Of a stretch of DNA of 60,444 nucleotides, positions 11,001 to 18,040 are shown in pieces. Every line of letters starts with the position of its first letter. Position 1 is the stretch's first letter. This DNA is from Microbacterium jejuense. Lineage in GTDB: Bacteria > Actinomycetota > Actinomycetes > Actinomycetales > Microbacteriaceae. The notes beneath the pieces are model-generated. The model did not search any database, was not told the DNA's origin, and saw only the letters and a program-made list of their open reading frames with translations. Location of the stretch: NCBI RefSeq assembly GCF_019511665.1, contig NZ_JAEUAW010000020.1, positions 1 to 60,444 on the forward strand, in the 5' to 3' direction. The position numbers and the translations under genes are program-made.

Positions 11001-11113
11001 GGCAGGCCGTCGTAGACGAACGCGAGGGTGGTGATGGCGACGGCGGCCGCACTGACCACGCCGGCGGACGCCAGCGTGCGCGGGCGCGCGCGCAACCACG
11101 CGAAGGACCTCAT
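5054..11113 (-). CDS. Giant cell-surface protein with Ig-like and fibronectin type III repeats
   Basis: 2019 residues from an ATG at 11113, with AGGAGG about 8 nt upstream. A short basic N-terminus and one membrane helix (about 15-33, ending AVAITTLAFV) act as anchor. Residues 35-350 look like a beta-propeller-type region with regular V-x-V strands. An acidic/Thr linker (DSEDDEQTTEDTTETTLPKR) leads to about eleven tandem domains of roughly 90-100 residues (about 393-1450), each opening with a variant of PPxAxDDxxxVRPGxT and VPVLANDSDPDGD, a cadherin/Ig-like pattern whose Asp-rich loop suggests calcium binding. Five FN3-type domains follow (about 1464-1918, SWTPPADNGAEITGY and relatives), then a Gly/Ser/Asn-rich C-terminus with four Cys. 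No LPXTG motif is present. It heads the MoxR/DUF58/TgpA/RDD operon. Such proteins recur at this position in actinobacteria, but their role (adhesion, wall architecture) is unknown. Confidence 0.85.
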   Translation of the reverse strand: MRSFAWLRARPRTLASAGVVSAAAVAITTLAFVYDGLPTTEVDLHDGGVWVTKQSSLLVGHFNHESEVLDGALRTPSQDYDILQSGATVLMVDAENSTISTVDPANVALAEPADLPGAAVVALGGQTVAVLDPAKGGLWVAPAGGTLKVKGADPLVELGKGADVAVGLDGTVYAVSPEKGEIVVVRTDAEGEPGDPESRTLDGLKDDAKASITVVGDQPVVLDSDSGTVYVNGSQVKVSEATELQQPSAASDAVAVSTSSGLVRVPFDGSKPKTTDAGREGAPAAPVYLDGCTYAAWSGSGRFVRDCVGDADDLKSDVKGLEPTSVLTFRVNRDVIVLNDVVSGATWMAVDDLQRVDNWDEITPPEGDSEDDEQTTEDTTETTLPKRSEINTPPTATDDDFGVRPGRTTMLAVLDNDSDPDGDILTARVTGDGPSFGEIQQVDNGRALQIAVPEDATGSTSFTYEITDGRGGTDSATVSLSVHGWDVNEAPKAKRTTTVAVEAGGTVTYNLLPDWYDPDGDDVFLKSAYASDGDESDFTSDGRVTFRAVGGTQGRKEVPVVVSDGNDDGAGAVRFDVKPVGSTIPVTNADYVVVRVGKTATVSPLQNDVSSTREPLRLARVDEVAGATINPDYPNKTFTFSSNTPGTYYVQYLVAAGVEPVPGLVRVDVIDETETDLPPVAVRDIALLPAGGEVLVDVLQNDSDPNGGILVVQSVTVESNAGIGVAVLNHETLRITDQAALSEQVRISYRISNGSKQAEADVIVIPVPAPAQLRPPVANDDQAVVRAGDVVTIPVLDNDYHPNGDTIHVAPDLVEPLPDPERGEAFVSQDAVRFRASDEPGTAYVTYEVVDSTGQKDAGYITIQVVPVNPETNAAPRPKDLTSRVLTGSRVRIAVPLDGIDADGDSVELVGIDSPPKKGRIVETGSDYLVYEAFGDTSGVDGFTYRVRDRLGAEATATISVGIAPPEAANQAPYAVKDTIVMRPGRTVAVPVLANDSDPDGDRFGLVSNALVLPDGVGLKAKVQGDRVVVTAPGKPVETSLQYSIKDARGAKATAVLQITVADDVPLQPPIARDDFVRATDVEEGVTDVEVLANDEDPDGTVEALTVAVKDASARVVTDGKVRVTLTDGPQLIQYTLTDEDGNTASAFIHVPGLSSLPPVLTTVKPIEVKSGETIEIPLADHVRAADGSAVIITEAAKVAAVHNDGSSLIKDAKTLVYTSAQGYFGDDAITFEVTDGTGPDDPEGRKATLTLPILVLPPDNQQPSFANGAMDVAPGEEPTALDLKSLTTDPDKDDLEGMKYEIVGGSPAGMSASIERGELRVSAAADTKKGTAATIKLKITDGVTAPIEGSVTVNVTASTRPLATANDDVIDEAHQGKTQSVAVLDNDFNPFQQEGKPLKVTAALVDTGSGVADVVGDKVEVRPDKDFFGTMVVRYRIQDATTDVDREVEGRIRLTVQGRPSTPGTPIVSSVQDRTVVLSWTPPADNGAEITGYTVTSTTAAYTKKCTSTTCTLDGLTNNVKYNFTVVATNRVGDSDPSAPSAEARPDARPDTPQAPTLAFGDASLTVSWVTPPTPGSPVESFNLQISPAPPSGVALKKGVTGNSTVWTGLENGVSYQVQVQAVNLAPEPSSWSPWSLGEVPAKAPEPPAAPTTNRLDSVGTQSQLEVLWTPPATNGAAISAYQVQVIRGGAVTNTLDVSGSTTRQAINVPNSTADYSFKVRAQNKAGWGNWSAASSAERAFGAPGAPTNVTATVGDRSLTVSYGAADGNGASSTELSYQYSLNSSGTWRAMPGNRVITGLTNGTDYNVRVRAIATVGGASETGAESAASNTVRPYGPVNTPGAKATASGQSIVYEWSAPADNGRSIQVMQINIGNGWENVGRSGSRTVNYGYSHTGTIQVKAMDTEGQWSAIAKDSATTVAKPQPSAQTGKAGNAQGQPNCSNYSCAYMTVSVDNFSPGSYTVHCNATGSNGGTWGSKTLNVSSNGSGYVQLGCYFGDPGETAWVSIDGWGNAKSITW

Positions 11114-11281
11114 GGAACGTCAGCCTCCTGGGGACGGCGGCATCGTCGTCCGTGCGGCGAAGACCGGCGTGGGGCACCGGAATCGCACACCGAAGACGGG
11201 GATCCGGTACAGAATAGCCGGTCCACCTGGGAACCTCTGAGTCAGCTGATGGGGAGAATCACCCATCCGCCGACGAGCCGG
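11114..11281. other. Gap between surface-protein operon and UvrA-like gene
   Basis: 168 bp between two minus-strand genes. It holds the ribosome binding site of the surface-protein gene (AGGAGG on the minus strand near 11122-11127) and should hold its promoter. A TATTCT on the minus strand near 11211-11216 could be a -10 element, but no convincing -35 lies 16-18 bp away. No other structure was seen. Confidence 0.35.
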
Positions 11282-13663
11282 TCACGCCCCTACGTACTCC
11301 CGCAGATGCTTCGCAGTGAGGGTGTCGGCACCGGCGACGAGGTCGGCCGGAGGTCCCTGGAACACGATCGCACCGCCGTCGTGACCGGCCCCCGGACCGA
11401 TGTCGATGATCCAGTCGGCGTGCGCCATGACGGCCTGGTGGTGCTCGATCACGATGACGCTGTTGCCCGCGTCGACGAGGCGGTCGAGCAGCGCGAGCAG
11501 GTTGTCGACGTCGGCGAGGTGCAGGCCCGTCGTCGGCTCGTCGAGCACGTAGATCGCCCCCTTCTTGGCCATCGAGATGGCGAGCTTGAGGCGCTGCCGC
11601 TCACCGCCCGACAGCGTGTTGAGCGCCTGCCCGAGCGTCAGATAGCCCAGCCCGACGTCGATCATGCGGGTGAGGGTCGTGTGCGCGGGACCCTTCGTGA
11701 AGAACGTGGATGCCTCGTCGGCCGACATCGCCAGCACCTGGGCGATGTTCTTGCCGTCCAGCGTGTACTCCAGCACCTCGTCGCTGAACCCCGTCCCCTC
11801 GCACAGCTCGCACAGGGTCTCGACGCTCTGCGTGAAGCCGAGGTTGGTGATGATGACGCCGAGGCCGCGGCAGGCGGGGCACGCGCCCTCGGAGTTGGCG
11901 CTGAACAGGGCCGGCTTGACGCCGTTGGCCTTCGCGAACGCCGAGCGGATGGTGTCGAGCATGCCCGTGTAGGTGGCGGGACTCGAGCGGCGGTTGCCCT
12001 TGATCGGCGACTGGTCGACCACCACGACGTCGTCGAACGCGGGCACGTTGCCGTGGATGAGCGAGGACTTGCCGGAGCCCGCGACGCCGGTGACGACCGT
12101 GAGGATGCCGAGCGGGATGTCGACGTCGACGTTCTTGAGGTTGTGCTGCGTGGCGCCGCGGATCTCGAGGGCGCCCTTCGCTGCGCGCGTCGCGTCCTTG
12201 AGCTTCGCGCGGTCGTCGAGGTGTCGGCCCGTCAGGGTGCCCGAGGCGCGCAGACCGGCGACGTCGCCCTCGTACTGGACCTCGCCGCCGGCCCGGCCTG
12301 CACCGGGGCCGAGATCGACGATGTGGTCGGCGATCTCGATCACCTCGGGCTTGTGCTCGACGACGAGCACCGTGTTGCCCTTGTCGCGCAGCTGCCGCAG
12401 CAGATCGTTCATCCGCTGGATGTCGTGCGGGTGCAGGCCCGCGGTGGGCTCGTCGAAGACGTAGGTGATGTCGGTCAGCGCCGAGCCGAGGTGGCGGATC
12501 ATCTTGGTGCGCTGCGCCTCGCCGCCCGACAGCGTGCCCGACGCCCGGTCCAGCGACAGGTAGCCGAGGCCGACGTCGACGAACGAGGCGATCGTCTGCC
12601 GCAGGCCGACCATGAGCGGCGCGACCGCGGGGTCGTCCACCGTGTCGAGCCACTCCGCGAGGTCCGAGATCTGCATGCTGGCGGCATCCGCGATGCTGAT
12701 CCCGTTGATCTTCGACGACCGGGCGCCCTCGTTCAGTCGCGTGCCGCCGCAGTCGGGGCACGGCATGAACTTCACCGCGCGCTCCACGAAGGCCCGCACG
12801 TGCGGCTGGAGCGCGTCGCGATCCTTCTGCAGCATCGACTTCGTGATCTTGGGGACGAGCCCCTCGTACGTCATGTTGATGTTCTGGATCTTGACCTTGG
12901 TCGGCTCCTTGTAGAGGAAGTCGGCCAGCTCCTGCTCGGTGTAGTCCTGGATGGGCTTGGCCGGGTCGACGAAGCCGGACTCGGTGAAGCCGCGCACCAT
13001 CCAGCCGTCGGCGTTGTAGCCGGGCACCTGGATCGCGCCTTCGGCGAGGGACTTGGTCTTGTCGTACAGCTCGTCGAGGTCGATGTCGCTGACCTCGCCC
13101 AGCCCCTCGCAGCGCGAGCACATGCCGCCGGTGATCTCGAACGAGCGGCGCTCCTTGACCTTCTTGCCGCCCTTGTCGAGCGTCACGGCGCCCGCGCCCG
13201 ACACCGACGGGATGTTGAACGAGAACGCCTGCGGCGAGCCCACGTGCGGTTGGCCGATGCGGCTGAACAGCAGCCGCAGCATGGCGTGCGCGTCCGTCGC
13301 GGTGCCGACCGTCGAGCGGGCGTTCGCGCCCATGCGCTCCTGGTCGACGATGATCGCCGGGCTCACGTTCTCGAGCGCGTCCACATCGGGACGGCTGAGC
13401 TGCCCCATGAACTGCTGCACGAACGTCGGGTAGGTCTCGTTGATGAGGCGCTGCGACTCGTTCGCGATCGTCGCGAACACGAGGGACGACTTGCCCGAGC
13501 CGCTCACCCCGGTGAACACCGTCAGCCGGCGCTTGGGGATCTCGACAGAGACGTCCTTGAGGTTGTTCTCTCGTGCGCCGACGACGCGGATGACCTCGTG
13601 GGAGTCGGCGATGTGGGGCGCGGCGCTGCTCTCCCCGCCCGGTTGATGAGCCTGTCGAATCAT
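11282..13663 (-). CDS. Short UvrA-like ABC ATPase (excinuclease-type, drug-resistance class)
   Basis: 793 residues from the ATG at 13663, with GGCAGG about 9 nt upstream; ATGs at 13672 and 13693 are alternatives. It has two ABC modules in the UvrA order. Walker A1 is GVSGSGKSS near residue 42 and signature 1 is LSGGEAQRTKM. Walker A2 is GVAGSGKSS near 535 and signature 2 is LSGGERQRLKL. Paired Cys motifs of zinc modules are present (CSRCEGLG, CPDCGGTRL, CPACRGLG, CELCEGTGF). Housekeeping UvrA is about 950 residues, so this is the shorter paralogue class sometimes tied to drug or DNA-intercalator resistance (DrrC/UvrA-like). DNA binding is likely; repair versus resistance cannot be decided. 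It is monocistronic here, with repeats upstream. Confidence 0.85.
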   Translation of the reverse strand: MIRQAHQPGGESSAAPHIADSHEVIRVVGARENNLKDVSVEIPKRRLTVFTGVSGSGKSSLVFATIANESQRLINETYPTFVQQFMGQLSRPDVDALENVSPAIIVDQERMGANARSTVGTATDAHAMLRLLFSRIGQPHVGSPQAFSFNIPSVSGAGAVTLDKGGKKVKERRSFEITGGMCSRCEGLGEVSDIDLDELYDKTKSLAEGAIQVPGYNADGWMVRGFTESGFVDPAKPIQDYTEQELADFLYKEPTKVKIQNINMTYEGLVPKITKSMLQKDRDALQPHVRAFVERAVKFMPCPDCGGTRLNEGARSSKINGISIADAASMQISDLAEWLDTVDDPAVAPLMVGLRQTIASFVDVGLGYLSLDRASGTLSGGEAQRTKMIRHLGSALTDITYVFDEPTAGLHPHDIQRMNDLLRQLRDKGNTVLVVEHKPEVIEIADHIVDLGPGAGRAGGEVQYEGDVAGLRASGTLTGRHLDDRAKLKDATRAAKGALEIRGATQHNLKNVDVDIPLGILTVVTGVAGSGKSSLIHGNVPAFDDVVVVDQSPIKGNRRSSPATYTGMLDTIRSAFAKANGVKPALFSANSEGACPACRGLGVIITNLGFTQSVETLCELCEGTGFSDEVLEYTLDGKNIAQVLAMSADEASTFFTKGPAHTTLTRMIDVGLGYLTLGQALNTLSGGERQRLKLAISMAKKGAIYVLDEPTTGLHLADVDNLLALLDRLVDAGNSVIVIEHHQAVMAHADWIIDIGPGAGHDGGAIVFQGPPADLVAGADTLTAKHLREYVGA

Positions 13664-13752
13664 GCGCACCATCCTGCCTGGCGACCCGGACATCCCGCTT
13701 CCTCAATCCTGCTCGATGCGGTCGCGTCCCATCCCGGAGCCGGCCACCCGCC

Positions 13753-13878
13753 CGTTGAGCGAGCGCCGGCGAGACGAGACGCCGCACGCCGCACGTCGGA
13801 CCCGGCCGGCCCCGCGACGGTTGCGGGGCGCGGCGTTCTCGAGAGCGGCCCACGACGTTTCGTCTCGCTCGCTCAACG
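13753..13878. repeat. Inverted pair of GTTGAGCGAGCG-family repeats
   Basis: The gap 13664-13931 between two minus-strand genes contains CGTTGAGCGAGCG (13753-13765) and its exact inverse CGCTCGCTCAACG (13866-13878), with GAGACGAGACG and TTTCGTCTCG as further matching inner parts. The arms could fold into a long hairpin about 125 bp across. It lies just past the stop of the fused oxidoreductase gene, so it may help end that transcript. The same family recurs near 32790-33055, 36864-36960, 42171-42377 and 47133-47507. Confidence 0.7.
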
Positions 13879-13931
13879 GCCGGGAGAAGGATGCCGCGGC
13901 GCGAGGCGACCGGGAGCAGGGACGCCGGGGG

Positions 13932-16175
13932 TCAGACGGCGCCGGCAGCCGACGGCTCGACCGCGAAGTTGTCGCGGAACACCGAGTCCGGGTCGTACGT
14001 CGCCTTGACGGCGCGCAGGCGCTCCAGCGTCGCGGGCGGGAACGCCTCGGCGATGCGCTCGGGGCGCTCCGACGAGTCGAAGCTCAGGTACATGCCCCGC
14101 GTGTGCGCGGCGAGCGATCGCCACGCGGCATCCAGCCGGTCGGGGTTTCCGCCGAGCGCGGCCACCGAGAAGTTCGCCGACCGGTGCGCGTACGCGGTGG
14201 CATCCTCCGCGACGTCGGCGACGGCACCGCCGACCGCCCGCAGCTGGAAGAACGGGACGGCGCCGGTGCGCAGCATCCCGTCGACCGCCTCGGCGAACGC
14301 GGGCGTCACGTGCTCGACGAGCGCCGAGCGCGAATGCGGCTCGCCGGCGCCGTGCTGCGGGCCGAGGTCGGCGTTCGCCATCACCTGCGCGTACGTCGTG
14401 AGCTGCACCTGCTGCTGCACGAGCGGCGCGAGCTCGGCGAACGGCTGCAGGCGCGCGATGATCGTGTCGGGGTCGTCGGAGTCCACGATGCCGTAGAGCT
14501 GGACGATCTGCGGCTGGCCCGGGCGAGGCCCGCCGGTCAGCAGGAACATCGTCATGTCGCGCGGCGACGACTCGACGATGCGCCCGTAGCCCTCGAGGAA
14601 CGCCGGCACGTCGTCGACCTGGAACGCCAGCTGCGCGTGACCGACCTGCCCGACCTCGTCGACCTCGAACTCGAACGCCGTGACGATGCCGACGTTCGCC
14701 CCCGCGCCGCGGATCGCCCAGAAGAGCTCCGGGTGCGACGACGCGTCCGCGCGCACGACCGAGCCGTCGGCGAGCACCACCTCGGCGGCCCGCAGGTGGT
14801 CGATGGTGAGCCCGTGCTCACGCGCGAGGAACCCGATGCCGCCGGCGGTCGCGAGTCCGCCGACCCCGACCCCGCCGTAGTCGCCGGACGACAGCGCCCA
14901 GCCGTGCTCGCCGAGCGCGGCGGCGACCTGCGCCCAGCGGGCGCCGGGACCGATGCCCACGAGCCGGCGGTCGACGTCGAGCACCTCGATGCCGTTGAGC
15001 TGCCGCAGGTCGATGACGATGCCGCCGTCGTTGGTGCTGCGGCCGCTGATGCCGTGGCCGCCGCTGCGCACCGACAGCGGGATGGAGGGATGCCGTCGTG
15101 CGAAGCCGACCGCCTCCGCGACTTGCTGCGCTGTGGCCGGCTGCAGCACGATGCCCGGTGCACCGCCGCGCATGTACGTGGAGCGCACGTCGCCGTAGTC
15201 GAAATCGCCCGGCTCGACGGCGCGCAGGCCGGCGGGCAGGTCGTCGTACGCGATGCCCTCGCGCCGCGCGGCGAGCGCCGCCGCCGAGCGCACGGGAGCC
15301 GCCGTGATGCCGGCGGCGCCGCGCGCGGTCGCGACGAGCTCGCGCACCGCGGGCGCCACCTCCTCGCCGTAGAGCTGCAGCAGGTCGGGGTCGTCGGCGG
15401 CGAGGATGAAGGTGCCGATGCCGTCGTCGAGCGCGAGCTGCGCCAGGCGCTCGGCGAACTCCTGCGGGTCGGCGGCGAGCTGCCCGATGTTCAGCAGCCG
15501 GCGGATCTCGCGCGGGTCGCGGCCCGCGCCCTCGGCGGCCTCGTCGATCGTCGCGTTGCCGCGTGCGAGGTCGCCGGGCTTCAGGTAGCCGAGCGAGGGC
15601 AGCCAGCCGTCGCCCTTGCGCCCCGTGAGCGCGAGCATGCGGGGCTTGTACGCCCCGATGTGGATCGGCAGGTCGTGCGCGGGGCGCGGGCCGCGCTTGG
15701 CGCCGTGCACGCGATGGAAGCGGCCGTCGGTGAACACGCCGCCGCGCTCGTCGGTGCGCCACAGCGCGCGGATCACGTCGATGGCCTCGCCGAGCGCGGT
15801 GACGGCCTCGCCGGGTGTGAGCCGTCCGCCGCCCATGGCCTCGATGGCGTCCCAGAAGCCGCCGGCGCCGAGCCCGAGCTCGAAGCGCCCGCCCGAGAGC
15901 AGGTCGAGGCTCGCGGCCGACCGGGCGACGACCGCCGGCGGCCGCAGCGGCACGTTCAGCACGTTGGGCGAGATGCGGATCGTGTCGGTGCGCGCCGCGA
16001 CGAACGACATCAGCGTCCACGTGTCGAGGAACGCCGGCTGGTACGGGTGGTCCTGGAAGGTGACGAGATCGAGACCGGATGCCTCGGCCACCTGCGACAG
16101 CAGGACCGGCGCCTCGGGGGCCGCGGCCGAAGGGGTGATGAACGCGCCGAACTCGAGCGCGTGTCCGTAGTCCAT
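13932..16175 (-). CDS. Fused LLM-class flavin monooxygenase and FAD-linked (BBE-type) oxidase
   Basis: 747 residues from the ATG at 16175, with GGAGG 8 nt upstream. Residues 1-285 are a luciferase-like (F420 or FMN, LLM) oxidoreductase: FGAFITPS, the TFQDHPYQPAFLDTW segment, the GRFELGLGAG loop and IHIGAYKPRMLALTG are all in family order. From about 290 the chain continues as a PCMH-type FAD oxidase: RSGGHGISG at about 375 (the His is the usual flavinylation residue), VGVGGLATAGGIGFLAREHG, and the berberine-bridge-like C-terminus YDPDSVFRDNFAV. There is no stop, start or ribosome binding site at the junction, so this is a true two-enzyme chain. Coupled oxidation of one substrate by both halves is plausible; the substrate is unknown. 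Confidence 0.85.
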   Translation of the reverse strand: MDYGHALEFGAFITPSAAAPEAPVLLSQVAEASGLDLVTFQDHPYQPAFLDTWTLMSFVAARTDTIRISPNVLNVPLRPPAVVARSAASLDLLSGGRFELGLGAGGFWDAIEAMGGGRLTPGEAVTALGEAIDVIRALWRTDERGGVFTDGRFHRVHGAKRGPRPAHDLPIHIGAYKPRMLALTGRKGDGWLPSLGYLKPGDLARGNATIDEAAEGAGRDPREIRRLLNIGQLAADPQEFAERLAQLALDDGIGTFILAADDPDLLQLYGEEVAPAVRELVATARGAAGITAAPVRSAAALAARREGIAYDDLPAGLRAVEPGDFDYGDVRSTYMRGGAPGIVLQPATAQQVAEAVGFARRHPSIPLSVRSGGHGISGRSTNDGGIVIDLRQLNGIEVLDVDRRLVGIGPGARWAQVAAALGEHGWALSSGDYGGVGVGGLATAGGIGFLAREHGLTIDHLRAAEVVLADGSVVRADASSHPELFWAIRGAGANVGIVTAFEFEVDEVGQVGHAQLAFQVDDVPAFLEGYGRIVESSPRDMTMFLLTGGPRPGQPQIVQLYGIVDSDDPDTIIARLQPFAELAPLVQQQVQLTTYAQVMANADLGPQHGAGEPHSRSALVEHVTPAFAEAVDGMLRTGAVPFFQLRAVGGAVADVAEDATAYAHRSANFSVAALGGNPDRLDAAWRSLAAHTRGMYLSFDSSERPERIAEAFPPATLERLRAVKATYDPDSVFRDNFAVEPSAAGAV

Positions 16176-16272
16176 GTAGAGCCTCCGCGAACGGCAACCG
16201 CCGGCATCCACTGTTCATTCCACCGCATGCTTCTTGGCGCCGCGCGGACGGGCGTGCGTAGGCTGGCGCTCG

Positions 16273-17121
16273 ATGGCCACTCTGAGCGTCGTGATCCCGT
16301 CGCTGAACGACGCCGAGATGCTGCGTCACGGCCTGGCCGCCCTGGCTGCGCAGACCCGTGCGCCCGACGAGATCATCGTGGTCGACAACGGGTCCGACGA
16401 CGACACCGCCGACGTCGCCCGCGCAGCGGGCGCCCGGGTGGTGACCGAGCCGGTGCGCGGCGTGCTGCGGGCCACGGCTGCCGGTTTCGACGCCGCGACG
16501 GGGGAGGTCATCGGTCGCCTGGACGCCGACTCCCGCCCGGCCCCGGACTGGGCGGCGCGGCTGGACCGCCGCTTCAGCGCCGACCCCACGCTCACCGCGC
16601 TGACCGGCACCGGGACGTTCTACGGCGGCAGCCGCTTCTGGCACTTCATCGGGCACCACGTGTACCTGGGTGGGTACCTGTTCGTGTTCCGCGCGGTCAT
16701 CGGGCACATCCCGCTGTTCGGCTCGAACTTCGCGATCCGGCGCGACGCGTGGCGCGGCATCCGCCCCCGCGTTCACGTGGACGACCCCCGCGCGCACGAC
16801 GACCTCGACATCAGCCTCGTGCTGCCGCCCGACGCGGGCATCGAGTTCGATCCGTGGCTGCACGTGCAGGTGTCGGCGCGGCCGTTCGACAGTTGGGCCG
16901 GCTTCGCGCGGCGCGCGTCGTGGGCGTTCCACATCGTCGGCGTCAACCTGCGCGAGGTGCCGTGGCTGCGCCGCGTGTGGCGGTGCGCGCAGGGCCGGCG
17001 GGATCGGCGCCGACGGCAGCGCGAGCTGGGGCTGCGGCATCCCCATCGTCCGGGTCCGCTGCGGCGGCGCGCACGCCGCGCGATCGCCGACGAGGAGGCC
17101 AGGCCCGTCAACCCCGCATGA
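16273..17121 (+). CDS. Glycosyltransferase family 2
   Basis: 282 residues from the ATG at 16273. The N-terminus is a GT-A nucleotide-sugar fold: LSVVIPSLNDAEMLRHGL, IIVVDNGSDDDT (about 34-45) and GRLDADSRPAPDW with the metal-binding DAD (about 78-80). DDLDISLVL (about 175-183) supplies the acceptor-side acidic residues. The C-terminal 40 residues are Arg-rich, suggesting peripheral membrane contact. It transfers sugar from an activated donor, perhaps to a lipid or wall glycan; the substrate is unknown. Its 3' end overlaps the converging alpha/beta hydrolase gene by 14 bp. Confidence 0.85.
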   Translation: MATLSVVIPSLNDAEMLRHGLAALAAQTRAPDEIIVVDNGSDDDTADVARAAGARVVTEPVRGVLRATAAGFDAATGEVIGRLDADSRPAPDWAARLDRRFSADPTLTALTGTGTFYGGSRFWHFIGHHVYLGGYLFVFRAVIGHIPLFGSNFAIRRDAWRGIRPRVHVDDPRAHDDLDISLVLPPDAGIEFDPWLHVQVSARPFDSWAGFARRASWAFHIVGVNLREVPWLRRVWRCAQGRRDRRRRQRELGLRHPHRPGPLRRRARRAIADEEARPVNPA

Positions 17122-18031
17122 GCTCGAGCATCGCCTCGGTGAGCTGGTGCGGCGCCGTCTCGCACGGGCTGTGACCCGTCGGCAGCACGAACAGGCGCGC
17201 GCCGAGCCGCTCGGCGAACGCCCGGTGCGCCGCGGTGTGCCACACGTCGCCCGTCCCGGTCGCGACGAGGATCGGGATGCCGGCGGCCCGGAGCTCGTGC
17301 GACAGCTCCGGCGTGCGCTGCATGAGCGCCATGATGTCGGCCACGCTCGACGGGCGGGTCAGCGCGAAGCGCGCCGTCACGAAGACCGCCCGCTCCCGAG
17401 GCGCCCGGTGCACGTTGTGGCGCAGGGCCGAGATGAACAGCGGGCCGAGCGCGCGCGGCGGCACGACATGGCTCAGCGGGCCCAGCACCTTGAAGCCCCG
17501 CAGCGCCCGGCCCGCGAGCGGCGGCGCCGACAGCAGCGTCAGGCTCGCGAAGAGCTCGGGATTGCGGGATGCCGCCACCTGGGCGACCGTGCCCGCGAAC
17601 GAGTAGCCCAGCACGTGCGCCGGCAGCGGGCCGCTCTCGAGCACCGCGAGCAGGTCGTCGACGAAGAGCTGCTGCGTGTAGCGGCGCTGCGGAGGGACGA
17701 GGTTCTCGGGCCCCGCGGCGGCGGACTCGTACTGCCCGGCCAGGTCGAAGGACTCGACGCGGAACCCCGCTGCCGCGAACAGCGGCATCATGAGCGTGAA
17801 GTCCTCCTTCGAACCCGTCATGCCGGGGACGAGGACCACGCGGGGGCCCTCCGTCGGTCCGAGCGTGACGCGCGCGAGGCGTCCGCTCGGCGCGTCGACG
17901 GCGTCGCGGACGGCGCCCTGGGGCAGCACGCTCCAGTCGATCGGGGCCAGCGCCGCGTCGAGCGCCACCGCGCGCGCCCTGCGCTCCGCCGGCGCGAGCG
18001 GTGCCGTGCCGTCGTCCGGGGCCGCGCTCAC
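17108..18031 (-). CDS. Alpha/beta-fold hydrolase
   Basis: 307 residues starting with GTG at 18031, only 9 bp after the TAG of the 215-aa unknown protein, so it is probably the last gene of the operon that begins near 21010. The alpha/beta-hydrolase fold is clear: VVLVPGMTGSKEDF (oxyanion region), nucleophile elbow GYSFAG at about 143-148, acid TGTGDVWH near 265, and catalytic His in PTGHSPCETAPHQL near 288. There is no signal peptide, so it should be cytoplasmic. Its substrate is unknown; location suggests a link to the secretion-like operon, or simple read-through. Confidence 0.8.
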   Translation of the reverse strand: MSAAPDDGTAPLAPAERRARAVALDAALAPIDWSVLPQGAVRDAVDAPSGRLARVTLGPTEGPRVVLVPGMTGSKEDFTLMMPLFAAAGFRVESFDLAGQYESAAAGPENLVPPQRRYTQQLFVDDLLAVLESGPLPAHVLGYSFAGTVAQVAASRNPELFASLTLLSAPPLAGRALRGFKVLGPLSHVVPPRALGPLFISALRHNVHRAPRERAVFVTARFALTRPSSVADIMALMQRTPELSHELRAAGIPILVATGTGDVWHTAAHRAFAERLGARLFVLPTGHSPCETAPHQLTEAMLELMRG

Positions 18032-18040
18032 GACGGCATC

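Noticed and set aside
7505..14008. A stop-free plus-strand frame of over 2000 codons opposite the surface protein and UvrA-like genes
   Set aside because: Its product is Arg/His/Asp/Gly-rich with no domains, and the minus-strand frames carry complete known motifs and ribosome sites. It is an antisense shadow caused by high G+C.
16273..17121. Sequencing error causing the 14-bp overlap of converging genes at 17108-17121
   Set aside because: Both reading frames are normal up to their stops, and short tail-to-tail overlaps are common in compact genomes.
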